This document shows, piece after piece, positions 6,384 to 13,476 of a stretch of 17,683 nucleotides of DNA. Made by a program: the position numbers and the translations under genes. Numbering within the stretch: position 1 is the first letter of the stretch; each line of letters starts with the position of its first letter. This stretch comes from Rhodospirillaceae bacterium UBA3470 (GTDB lineage Bacteria > Pseudomonadota > Alphaproteobacteria > Rhodospirillales > Casp-alpha2). The stretch is taken from the NCBI GenBank assembly GCA_002378125.1, contig DFRF01000135.1, forward strand, positions 1 to 17,683, in the 5' to 3' direction. The notes under the pieces were generated by a model, which made no database searches, was not told the DNA's origin, and worked only from the letters and a program-made list of their open reading frames with translations.

Positions 6384-7787
6384 GTGGCCGCGTTCCAACC
6401 CGCCAAGATACAAACCTGGAACATATTTGTCGGCTTCGCCGATGCCACGTCGTCCGTAGAGGCGCGGACCGAATTGCGCGCCTGGTGCGGCTTGGCCCTT
6501 GCGGCGTTAGCCGTAGCCGGTGTGTTCGCGATGTTGGTGGCGCTTTCCCGGGTGCCCGGCTTCGAGGCGCTGGCGCCGCTGCCCGTCGCCTTCTTCAACA
6601 AGGGCTTGGTCGTCCACGTAATCTTTTCCTTCGTTGTATGGTTCCTATGCGTATTTGGCGCTTTAGCCACAGTGTCGGCTTACCGGATAAGCGGCGGCCG
6701 GCCGGTCGGTCGGAGGGTGGGCCTGACTGCTATTGGCCTGGGATATATGGCGTCCGTCATGTTGTTCATGCCGGGGTTCATGGACCGGGGCGAACCGAGC
6801 CTGAACAATTACATCCCTATGATTATGGATCCATTGTATTACGCCGGGCTGGCCGGATTAGCTGTGTCCCTGTGTTTGGTAGTGATTCGCCTTTTGGTTG
6901 CCGTCGCGTGCCGAACCGGGCCGTTGGAGCCGGTAGGGCTCGGCATCTTGAATGGAACCTTCTTGTTCCTGGTCGCTTTGGTATGCGTGGGTATTGCCGG
7001 TGGCCTTCTTACGGGCGCGCCGGTGGATGGCGCTTACTTTGAGAACCTTTTCTGGGGCGGTGGCCACGTGCTGCAATTCATGAACGTCGCGTTGCTGATT
7101 ACAGCTTGGTACTTGTTAGGCGGTCTGGCCTTCGGAACGCCGTTCATTAGACCCAACCAACAGGGCGTCGCCCATGTTCTTCTCTTTGGCGCCGCCCTGT
7201 TGGCACCCTTATTCTTTGTGCTGTTTGATCCTTTCGACAGCGACCAGACCGGCGCCTTTACCTGGCTGCAGTACGCCTTTGTGCCGCCAACGCTTCTGGT
7301 GGCCGTCCTTGGGTGCAAGACGATTGCGGCAGCCCCGCGGACCTGGACCGATGTGCGCTTTCTGTGTCTAGTGACTTCCATCGCCGTGTTCGGCCTTGGC
7401 GGCGTGCTGGGGATATTCGTAGATGGCGCGGACACACGCACCCCGGCCCACTATCACGGCGTCATCGGAGGCATCAATCTGGCCTTCATGGGCCTGTTTT
7501 TCGGATTTTTCCTGCCGCTCATGGACCGGCGCCTGAACCCGGGCAGGGCGCAGCGCTTGTCCGTATGGTTCTACGCCTCGGGGCAGGCTCTACATTCCTT
7601 GGGTTTGTTCCTGGCCGGGGGCTACGGAGCGCCGCGCAAGACTGCCGGCGACGCCCAGATGACCGAAGCCGTTGGCGCCCAGATTGGGCTCTACGGAATG
7701 GGCATCGGCGCGGTGATTGCGGTGGTCGGCGGTGTGATGTTTATCTGGCTTGCCGGAAGGGCGCTGTTGCGCCGCGTCGATCCATGA
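6384..7787 (+). CDS. Degenerate heme-copper oxidase subunit I-like membrane protein
   Basis: 467 residues with about 12 predicted membrane helices, the number and order of heme-copper oxidase subunit I. H78 lies in helix 2 (VVHVIFSF) as the low-spin heme ligand does. H228 of FWGGGHVLQF lies in helix 6 where the first CuB histidine sits. H356 and H358 in PAHYHGVIGG open helix 10 like the HFH heme ligands of CtaD. LFLAGGYGAPRK near residue 415 parallels SGFAGMPRR of CtaD. The helix 7 HH pair is missing (LFFVLFDPFDS there), and the residue at H228+4 is F232, not tyrosine. A normal oxygen-reducing CuB site is therefore unlikely, although two hemes might still bind. GTG 6384 is chosen because it lies five bases after the DUF420 stop; no strong ribosome site is seen. 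Function unknown; an oxidase assembly or heme-handling role is inferred from neighbours. Confidence 0.75.
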   Translation: MAAFQPAKIQTWNIFVGFADATSSVEARTELRAWCGLALAALAVAGVFAMLVALSRVPGFEALAPLPVAFFNKGLVVHVIFSFVVWFLCVFGALATVSAYRISGGRPVGRRVGLTAIGLGYMASVMLFMPGFMDRGEPSLNNYIPMIMDPLYYAGLAGLAVSLCLVVIRLLVAVACRTGPLEPVGLGILNGTFLFLVALVCVGIAGGLLTGAPVDGAYFENLFWGGGHVLQFMNVALLITAWYLLGGLAFGTPFIRPNQQGVAHVLLFGAALLAPLFFVLFDPFDSDQTGAFTWLQYAFVPPTLLVAVLGCKTIAAAPRTWTDVRFLCLVTSIAVFGLGGVLGIFVDGADTRTPAHYHGVIGGINLAFMGLFFGFFLPLMDRRLNPGRAQRLSVWFYASGQALHSLGLFLAGGYGAPRKTAGDAQMTEAVGAQIGLYGMGIGAVIAVVGGVMFIWLAGRALLRRVDP

Positions 7788-7861
7788 GGCGAAGAATGCT
7801 GGAAACGCGGCGGGGCTTTCACTATAAAACGTCACATTCGGCATCCTGTGAGGGATTAATC

Positions 7862-8794
7862 GTGCCTAAGACCGCCATGGAAACTCCTGAGATCAAGACG
7901 GATATAGTCCAGCAACACCGATTCCGCCTGCACGATTACGCGATTTTGCTGAAGCCCAGGGTTATGTCCTTGGTGGTGTTTACGGGCGCCTGTGGCTTGA
8001 TTTTGGCGCCTGGGTTCGTTGGCCTTGACACGGCGATCATCGCGGTCATCTGTATCGCCGCGGGCGCGGGCGCATCGGGTGCCATCAACATGTGGTACGA
8101 CGAGGATATTGATCGCATCATGCGCCGGACCCAAAATCGCCCGATCCCGGCTGGACGGATGAACCCGAGGGAAGCGCTTATTTTTGGCTCCTTCCTCTCG
8201 GTGGGGTCCGTTGCCACCATGTACCTCTTCGTCAATTTCGCCGCCGCCACGCTGCTGGCTCTGACAATCCTTTATTACGTCTTCATATACACAATTTGGC
8301 TGAAGCGCCGCACGCCGCAGAACATTGTCATCGGTGGCGCATCCGGCGCTTTCCCGCCTATGATCGGCTGGGCCGCGGTAACCGGTGATATCGGTTTGGG
8401 CGCGATCGCCCTGTTCACCATCATCTTCCTATGGACGCCCCCGCATTCTTGGGCGCTGGCCCTGTTTCGGCGTGGCGATTACGCCGCCGCCGACGTGCCC
8501 ATGATGCCCGTGGTCGCCGGGGAGCGCGAAACCAAGCGCCAAATCCTAGTCTACACGGTGCTATTGATCGCGTCGACCTTGTCGCCTGTCGCCGTTGGCA
8601 TGTCCGGCGCGGTCTACGGTATGATCGCGCTGGTCCTTGGCATTGAATTCGGGCGCCGCTGCTGGCGGGTCTGGAAGAGCGAGGAGGAGCAAGAGAAGAC
8701 GGCGAAACCACTGTTCCTATTTTCCATCTTCTATCTATTCATGATCTTCGTTGCCATGTTGGTCGACCGACTACTGTTCATCCGAGTGATGTAA
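7862..8794 (+). CDS. ctaB: Protoheme IX farnesyltransferase (heme O synthase)
   Basis: 310-residue UbiA-superfamily membrane enzyme that transfers a farnesyl group to heme B to make heme O, the precursor of heme A for the aa3 oxidase. The first aspartate-rich site is NMWYDEDIDRIMRRTQNRP. It is followed by LKRRTPQNIVIGGASGAFPPMIGW and then the loop WTPPHSWALALFRRGDYAAADVPMMPVVAGE, all typical of CtaB; about nine helices are visible. The GTG at 7862 is preferred over the ATG at 7877 because GAGGG (7850-7854) sits seven bases before the GTG. The frame stays open far upstream inside the preceding gene, but that stretch is a shadow. It ends the rightward unit that diverges from ctaC. Heme A synthase (ctaA) and a SURF1 gene are not in the window. 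Confidence 0.96.
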   Translation: MPKTAMETPEIKTDIVQQHRFRLHDYAILLKPRVMSLVVFTGACGLILAPGFVGLDTAIIAVICIAAGAGASGAINMWYDEDIDRIMRRTQNRPIPAGRMNPREALIFGSFLSVGSVATMYLFVNFAAATLLALTILYYVFIYTIWLKRRTPQNIVIGGASGAFPPMIGWAAVTGDIGLGAIALFTIIFLWTPPHSWALALFRRGDYAAADVPMMPVVAGERETKRQILVYTVLLIASTLSPVAVGMSGAVYGMIALVLGIEFGRRCWRVWKSEEEQEKTAKPLFLFSIFYLFMIFVAMLVDRLLFIRVM

Positions 8795-8961
8795 TAGCCG
8801 TCAAAGGCCTCAATAATCAGACCACTGGGGTCAAGGGTGTTGCCTTATCCGTCAACCTCTGTGGTCAGGCGCTGGCTGTCCAATTGGAGGGCTAGTGGCA
8901 AGACGGCTTTTATCTGAGCGGCGGGGGTATTTGGTTGTGCATAGTTCGTCAAGAGGTCATC

Positions 8962-8989
8962 GCCGACGGGAAACTAGCCGACCGTCGGC
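8962..8989. repeat. Perfect 8-bp inverted repeat between ctaB and the M32 peptidase gene
   Basis: GCCGACGG (8962-8969) and CCGTCGGC (8982-8989) pair perfectly around a 12-base loop, within the 282-base gap after ctaB. Only a short T-rich run (TTGTTT) follows on the plus strand, so it could be a weak terminator or an operator for the following gene. Nothing else convincing was seen in 8795-9076. Confidence 0.4.
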
Positions 8990-9076
8990 ATTGTTTGGCG
9001 GATGACCAACAACGCTTCGATTGATACCACAGGCTTTACTATATGAAGGGTATATGAAAACTGAAGGAAACGCCCC

Positions 9077-10573
9077 ATGACCAATCTCGCCTACGTCGAA
9101 CTGGAAGCCCGCTACCGCCGCGTCGCCCTGCTGGGTGAGACATCTGCAATATTGCATTGGGACACGGCGGCGATCATGCCCGACGGCGCCGCGTTGGCCC
9201 GGGCTGAGCAATTGGCGGAAATGCAGGTCGTTATACACGGCCTGAAAACAGCTCCTGAGGTTGGCGAGCTGATCGGCAAAGCGGAGACCCAGTTGGGCGA
9301 CCTGGATGATTGGCAGCGCGCCAACTTGAGTGAGATGTCGCACCAATGGACAAAGGCTAGCGCCGTGCCCGAGGACTTGGTTGTAGCCCTGTCTCTCGCC
9401 TGTTCGGCCTGTGAGACGTCATGGCGTTCCGCTCGACCAGCCGCCGATTTCGCCTCCGTGAAACCTTTATTGCAGGAAGTCCTGGACCGCACCCGGGAGG
9501 CCGGACAGGCGAAGGCAGAGGCGCTGGGCGTATCAATCTATGATGCCCTGTTGGATGATTACGAGCCCGGCGGCCGATCCGCCGATATCGACCGCGTCTT
9601 CGGCGAGTTGCAGGCGTTCTTGCCAGATTTCCTCCAGGAAGCCATGGACGTACAGGCGTCGCGTCCGTCCGGCGTCCTGCCCAAGGGACCGTTTCCGGTC
9701 GATACGCAAAGGGCGCTGGGAGAAGGGTTTATGAAGGCCATAGGGTTTGATTTTGACTTCGGCCGTCTGGATGTGAGCCGTCATCCCTTCTGCGGTGGTT
9801 GCCCGGACGATGTCCGCATTACCACGCGTTATGACGAGGATGATTTTACCTCGAGCCTCATGGGCGTCCTGCACGAAACGGGACACGCCATGTACGAACG
9901 TGGTTTACCGGAAGCCTGGCGCCGCCAGCCCGTGGGCAATGCGCTAGGCATGAGCATTCACGAAAGCCAATCTCTGCTAATTGAAATGCAGGTCTGCCGC
10001 TCCCGTCCCTTCATCGAGTGGGCCGCGCCGATAATGAAAGAGGCCTTCAACGGATCCGGCCCGGCTTGGGAAACGGAAAATCTTTACCGATTGTATACCC
10101 GGGTGAAGCCGGATTTCATTCGCGTCGACGCGGACGAGGTTACTTATCCAGCCCACGTGATTCTTCGCTACCGACTGGAGCGCGCGCTCCTGGACGGTGA
10201 CATGACCTTGGACGAACTCCCCGCTGCCTGGAACGACGGCATGAAAGAGTTACTCGGCATCGTCCCGCCCACGGACCGGGAGGGCTGTCTCCAGGACGTG
10301 CACTGGTACGATGGCGCCTGGGGCTACTTTCCCACGTATACCCTGGGCGCCATGTCGGCGGCCCAGCTATACGCGGCGGCATGCGATGCGGACGCCGCAA
10401 TCCCGGCGGGAATTTTCGATGGGGACTTCTATCCGCTCATGACTTGGCTTCGCGAAAACGTACATGGGAAGGGACGGCTCGTGACTTCGGTCGACTTGCT
10501 GACCGCGGCGACGGGTCAACCATTGGCGACCGACGTCTTCGTCGACCATTTGAAAAGCCGCTATCTGGCCTAG
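9077..10573 (+). CDS. Metallocarboxypeptidase, family M32 (Taq type)
   Basis: 498-residue cytosolic zinc carboxypeptidase that removes C-terminal residues from peptides. Zinc site: H266-E-T-G-H270 in GVLHETGHAMYERG, with the third ligand E296 in SIHESQSLLIEMQ. The family signature DDVRITTRYDEDD lies upstream at about residues 250-262. Other M32 landmarks are LHWDTAAIMPDGA near the N-terminus, the VTYPAHVILRYRLERALLDGD block and the C-terminal QDVHWYDGAWGYFPTYTLG. Length matches the roughly 500-residue family norm. AAGGAA precedes the ATG at 9077 with good spacing. It appears unrelated to the oxidase genes on its left, is separated from them by 282 bases and probably has its own promoter. The family is secure; peptide preference is unknown. 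Confidence 0.95.
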   Translation: MTNLAYVELEARYRRVALLGETSAILHWDTAAIMPDGAALARAEQLAEMQVVIHGLKTAPEVGELIGKAETQLGDLDDWQRANLSEMSHQWTKASAVPEDLVVALSLACSACETSWRSARPAADFASVKPLLQEVLDRTREAGQAKAEALGVSIYDALLDDYEPGGRSADIDRVFGELQAFLPDFLQEAMDVQASRPSGVLPKGPFPVDTQRALGEGFMKAIGFDFDFGRLDVSRHPFCGGCPDDVRITTRYDEDDFTSSLMGVLHETGHAMYERGLPEAWRRQPVGNALGMSIHESQSLLIEMQVCRSRPFIEWAAPIMKEAFNGSGPAWETENLYRLYTRVKPDFIRVDADEVTYPAHVILRYRLERALLDGDMTLDELPAAWNDGMKELLGIVPPTDREGCLQDVHWYDGAWGYFPTYTLGAMSAAQLYAAACDADAAIPAGIFDGDFYPLMTWLRENVHGKGRLVTSVDLLTAATGQPLATDVFVDHLKSRYLA

Positions 10574-10626
10574 GCCACATCTGAGACTTACGATATCGGG
10601 ACGTCCTCGACTGCTGGGAGATCACC

Positions 10627-11481
10627 ATGCCCATCAATACCACCGCAGTTGGCCTGGAAACAGACGTGTACTCCTTCAGCATTACGGCCCGCCAATGCTT
10701 GGCCTTCGCTGCTGTATTGGGGGAGACGGCGGACGTCTATTTCGATGATGCGCGCCCGGGTGGCATCGTCGCTGTGCCGGCCATGGCCGTGGCGCTGGAA
10801 TGGCCTCCGTCTCGGGATATCAGGGTTATGCCAGGGTTTGGGGCGACGCATGCGGAACGCTTGCAAGGAGTCCATGCAGCGCAGGACACGTATTTTCACC
10901 AACTGATTCGACCAGGTGAACAATTAAACACCCGGGGCCGAGTTATCTCTGTGGAGCGGACCAGGCCGGGCACACGGGTTATCTTCCGCTTCGATATTAC
11001 GGGCTCAGCAGGCGAGGCAGTGGTGACAAGCTATTCCACCGTCATCTACCGGGATGTCGAGACGAAAGGCGATAAAGTAATCGGTGAGGCGGCGCCGGCT
11101 TGGTTGGGTGGCGACGCGCCCGCCGCGTGGGCCGAGACCATCGTCCCGGTCGCCCGGGAATTGCCGCACGTTTATTCAGAGTGCGCCGATATCTGGAATC
11201 CCATTCATACGGAGCGTGAGGTGGCCTTAGCCGCTGGCCTGCCGGACATCATCCTGCACGGGACTTGCACCTGGGCGTTGGCGGCTAAGGCGGTGGTTGA
11301 GGCGCATGCTGACGGAGATCCCTCTAGTCTTGCGAGGTTCTCCGGTCGGTTCACAGGGATGGTGATTCCGGGGGGCATCATTACGGTGCGGCACGGAGCA
11401 GTGAAGAACGGTGCCCACGTTGAGGTGATCACCGACGATGGGGCAGTGGCGATTTCGGAAGGTCGGGCGGTCTTTCGCTGA
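10627..11481 (+). CDS. MaoC-like double-hotdog hydratase/dehydratase
   Basis: 284 residues forming two hotdog domains. The N-terminal half (about 1-150) is FAS1-like and includes GVHAAQDTYFHQLIRPGE. The C-terminal half (about 155-284) carries the hydratase motif ADIWNPIHTE, then the GLPDIILHGT segment. Likely catalytic residues are D188 and H194, with H211-G212 from the downstream motif. In classical R-hydratases the Asp and His are five residues apart (DxNPxH); here they are six apart (DIWNPIH), a one-residue insertion that seems to define a subgroup. It should hydrate or dehydrate an acyl-CoA, but the substrate cannot be read. GGGAG sits six bases before the ATG. It follows the peptidase by 53 bases and ends three bases short of the convergent PrpB-like gene, tail to tail. 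Confidence 0.85.
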   Translation: MPINTTAVGLETDVYSFSITARQCLAFAAVLGETADVYFDDARPGGIVAVPAMAVALEWPPSRDIRVMPGFGATHAERLQGVHAAQDTYFHQLIRPGEQLNTRGRVISVERTRPGTRVIFRFDITGSAGEAVVTSYSTVIYRDVETKGDKVIGEAAPAWLGGDAPAAWAETIVPVARELPHVYSECADIWNPIHTEREVALAAGLPDIILHGTCTWALAAKAVVEAHADGDPSSLARFSGRFTGMVIPGGIITVRHGAVKNGAHVEVITDDGAVAISEGRAVFR

Positions 11482-11484
11482 ACC

Positions 11485-12447
11485 CTATTCGCCGGCTAGG
11501 CGCTCCGGTTCTTCCTTCACCGGCATGGACGTATCTTCCCCTGTATGCTGGGGCACGATGGATTGGGCGACGCTGGTATCCAGGCCTTCGAAATCGTGAT
11601 AGCCGATGGTCGTATATAGCTCGTCCCGGGTCAGCATCTTGTCCTCATAGCCGTCCGTGCCCCCGGTCTTGCGGATGAAGTTATAAAGATCACGACAGGC
11701 AAAGGCTTCGACCCGGGCCGACGTGGCCGGCCAGATGACGATATCGAATCCCATCTCCTGGAATTCCGTGGCCGTGAAATGCGGTGTGCGGCCAAACTCG
11801 GTCATGTTAGCCATCTTCCAGCCGGGCAGTTCATCGGCGAAGCTGCGGAATTCATCGGCTGAAGCGAGGGCATCGGGAAAGACGACGTCGGCACCAGCCT
11901 CCTTGTAGATTTTGGCGCGTCTTATGGCGCTCTCCAGGCCCTCCACGCCGGCCGCATCCGTGCGCGCGATAATGACCAGGTCGCTGGACGCCCTCTTCGC
12001 CGCGGTGATTTTCGCCGCCGCCTCTTCGGCCGTTACAAGGAGCTTGTCGTTCAAATGCCCGCACTTCTTCGGCAGCATTTGGTCCTCGATGTGGACGGCT
12101 GCCGCGCCGGCGTTTTCCAGCTCTTGCACAGTCCGCATGGCGTTCAGGGCTCCGCCGTAGCCAACGTCACCATCGACGATCAGCGGAAGGTCCGTGGCGC
12201 GGCTGATGGTTTTGCTGATGAAAGAAAGCTCGTTCAGGCCCATGATCCCAAGGTCTGGCAGACCCATAGACAAGGTCAGCGCCGCGCCCGAGACGTAGAG
12301 CGCATTGAAGCCAGCGTTTTTAGCCAGCAATCCGGCCATTGCGTTGTGTGCACCCGGTACCTGCAGGATTTCCGGCTTCTCCAGATATGCGCGTAGCCGG
12401 GCCCCAGGCAGTGTGGGGTTGCGTGTTTTGCCTTCCAACCAGGTCAC
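11485..12447 (-). CDS. PrpB-like 2-methylisocitrate lyase family protein
   Basis: 320-residue TIM-barrel lyase of the isocitrate lyase/PEP mutase superfamily. Active-site features are the metal-binding VDGDVGYGG (D92, D94), E121-D122 of IEDQMLPKKCGH with the catalytic cysteine C129 in KKCGH, and R162 of IIARTDA. The KKCGH/KRCGH loop marks C-C lyases rather than mutases. The match extends to the C-terminal TRDELYTTIGYHDFE, like TRNELYE.INY in enterobacterial PrpB, so methylisocitrate cleavage to pyruvate and succinate is the best guess; related 2-hydroxy diacids are possible. The start is the GTG at 12447, with GGAGGAG (minus strand, 12461-12455) seven bases upstream. It diverges from the hydroxyacid dehydrogenase operon over a 70-base gap containing a palindrome. 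No methylcitrate synthase gene is nearby. Confidence 0.85.
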   Translation of the reverse strand: MTWLEGKTRNPTLPGARLRAYLEKPEILQVPGAHNAMAGLLAKNAGFNALYVSGAALTLSMGLPDLGIMGLNELSFISKTISRATDLPLIVDGDVGYGGALNAMRTVQELENAGAAAVHIEDQMLPKKCGHLNDKLLVTAEEAAAKITAAKRASSDLVIIARTDAAGVEGLESAIRRAKIYKEAGADVVFPDALASADEFRSFADELPGWKMANMTEFGRTPHFTATEFQEMGFDIVIWPATSARVEAFACRDLYNFIRKTGGTDGYEDKMLTRDELYTTIGYHDFEGLDTSVAQSIVPQHTGEDTSMPVKEEPERLAGE

Positions 12448-12454
12448 GGTTATT

Positions 12455-12461
12455 CTCCTCC
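12455..12461 (-). promoter_or_regulatory. Ribosome binding site fixing the GTG start of the PrpB-like gene
   Basis: On the minus strand, GGAGGAG is followed after seven bases by GTG at 12447-12445. The frame stays open upstream with an alternative start, but that extension would cover the divergent promoter region and carries a basic, unrelated sequence. The strong site decides in favour of GTG. Confidence 0.75.
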
Positions 12462-12475
12462 GCTTGATACATTTA

Positions 12476-12493
12476 CTGCGCAGTTTAGCGCAG
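12476..12493. promoter_or_regulatory. Candidate operator: CTGCGC inverted repeat in the divergent intergenic region
   Basis: CTGCGC (12476-12481) and GCGCAG (12488-12493) form a perfect inverted repeat around AGTTTA. The same segment also contains GCGCAG as a direct repeat (12478-12483 and 12488-12493). It lies in the 70-base gap between the divergent PrpB-like and hydroxyacid dehydrogenase genes, where a shared operator would be expected. It brackets exactly the predicted -10 hexamer of the leftward promoter. No regulator gene is visible in the window. Confidence 0.5.
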
Positions 12494-12510
12494 ACGCCAA
12501 AGCGAGACAA
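12482..12510 (-). promoter_or_regulatory. Candidate promoter for the PrpB-like gene
   Basis: On the minus strand, TTGTCT (12510-12505) and TAAACT (12487-12482) are separated by exactly 17 bases, with four of six matches each to the sigma70 consensus. The -10 element fills the loop of the CTGCGC/GCGCAG inverted repeat, so a protein bound there would block it. Transcription would begin about 28 bases before the GTG start. Confidence 0.4.
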
Positions 12511-12517
12511 AACCACT

Positions 12518-13474
12518 ATGCTCCGTATCGCTATCCTTGACGATTATCAGGAAAAATCCCTGGAAGCCGCCGACTGGGGGAGCATCCCCGACACCGACGT
12601 TACAGTGTTCACCGAATTCCTGGGCCACGATGCGAACCGCGTCGCCGAGGTCTTGTCGCCCTATGATATTATTGTCGCCATGCGCGAGCGAACGAAATTT
12701 CCGGCCTCCATGCTCCTAAACCTGCCTAACCTAAAGTTGCTGGTGACCACGGGCATGCGGAACGGGAGCATCGACATGCTGGCGGCTCGGGCTCAGGGCG
12801 TGGATGTCTGCGGGACGGAAATGCTGCCCTATCCGGCCTTTGAACATGCCTGGGCCATGATTCTGGCGCTGGTCAAGGAACTACCGAGAGAGGACCGGGC
12901 CATGAAGGCCGGTGGCTGGCAGGAGGGGTTTGGTGTCGGTCTCAAGGGCAAGACTTTGGGCGTCATCGGTTTGGGTAAACTCGGCGCGCAGGCGGCACGC
13001 GTAGGCCTAGCCTTTGGCATGAACGTCATTGCTTGGAGCCAGAACCTCACTGAAGAGCGTTGCGCCGAGGTTGGCGTTACGTTAGCCGGCAAGGAGGAAC
13101 TGTTTTCGGAGGCCGACGTGATCACCATTCACATGGTGCTGAGTGATCGCTCGCGCGATCTGGTGAGCGCGACGGAACTTTCATTGATGAAATCTTCGGC
13201 CTATCTGGTCAATACCTCGCGGGGGCCAATTGTCAACGAGGCGGCCTTGCTGGACACTCTGCAGAACAGGCGGATCGCTGGCGCCGGTCTTGATGTCTTT
13301 GATATTGAGCCCCTGCCTACAGACCATCCGTTGCGTGGTCTCGACAATACTGTCCTGACGGGGCACACAGGCTACGTCATCTTGGAACTCTACGATAAGG
13401 TTTACAACCAGGCCGTAGAGGACATCATCGGATGGATAAACGAGTCACCGGTCCGGCTGTTGAACGGAGAATAG
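12518..13474 (+). CDS. D-2-hydroxyacid dehydrogenase family protein
   Basis: 318-residue NAD(P)-dependent oxidoreductase interconverting a 2-hydroxy acid and a 2-oxo acid. The Rossmann nucleotide motif is GVIGLGKLGAQAA (GLGKLG, residues 151-156), with AW-S at the end of the second strand. The catalytic triad of the family is complete: R235 in NTSRGPIV, E264 in DVFDIEPLP and H283 in LTGHTGY. It resembles the phosphoglycerate dehydrogenase-like branch but is short, without an ACT domain, so glycolate, lactate or other small hydroxyacids are equally possible substrates. ATG 12518 is chosen from the family N-terminus (LRIAILDDYQ); the ribosome site is weak. It heads a three-gene operon: the crotonase follows after 2 bases and the lyase 13 bases later. 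Producing or consuming the 2-oxo acid released by a PrpB-like lyase would fit. Confidence 0.92.
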   Translation: MLRIAILDDYQEKSLEAADWGSIPDTDVTVFTEFLGHDANRVAEVLSPYDIIVAMRERTKFPASMLLNLPNLKLLVTTGMRNGSIDMLAARAQGVDVCGTEMLPYPAFEHAWAMILALVKELPREDRAMKAGGWQEGFGVGLKGKTLGVIGLGKLGAQAARVGLAFGMNVIAWSQNLTEERCAEVGVTLAGKEELFSEADVITIHMVLSDRSRDLVSATELSLMKSSAYLVNTSRGPIVNEAALLDTLQNRRIAGAGLDVFDIEPLPTDHPLRGLDNTVLTGHTGYVILELYDKVYNQAVEDIIGWINESPVRLLNGE

Positions 13475-13476
13475 AC

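Noticed and set aside
6384..7787. Assignment as a functional cbb3 or nitric oxide reductase catalytic subunit
   Set aside because: The three-histidine CuB/FeB site is incomplete, and no CcoO/CcoP or NorC-like cytochrome c gene is adjacent.
7313..7861. Upstream in-frame extension of ctaB into the preceding gene
   Set aside because: It overlaps the well-supported subunit I homologue, is Arg-rich and unlike CtaB; the GTG at 7862 has a proper ribosome site.
12305..12517. Upstream extension of the D-2-hydroxyacid dehydrogenase
   Set aside because: It would overlap the divergent PrpB-like gene and the operator region; the family N-terminus begins at the ATG at 12518.
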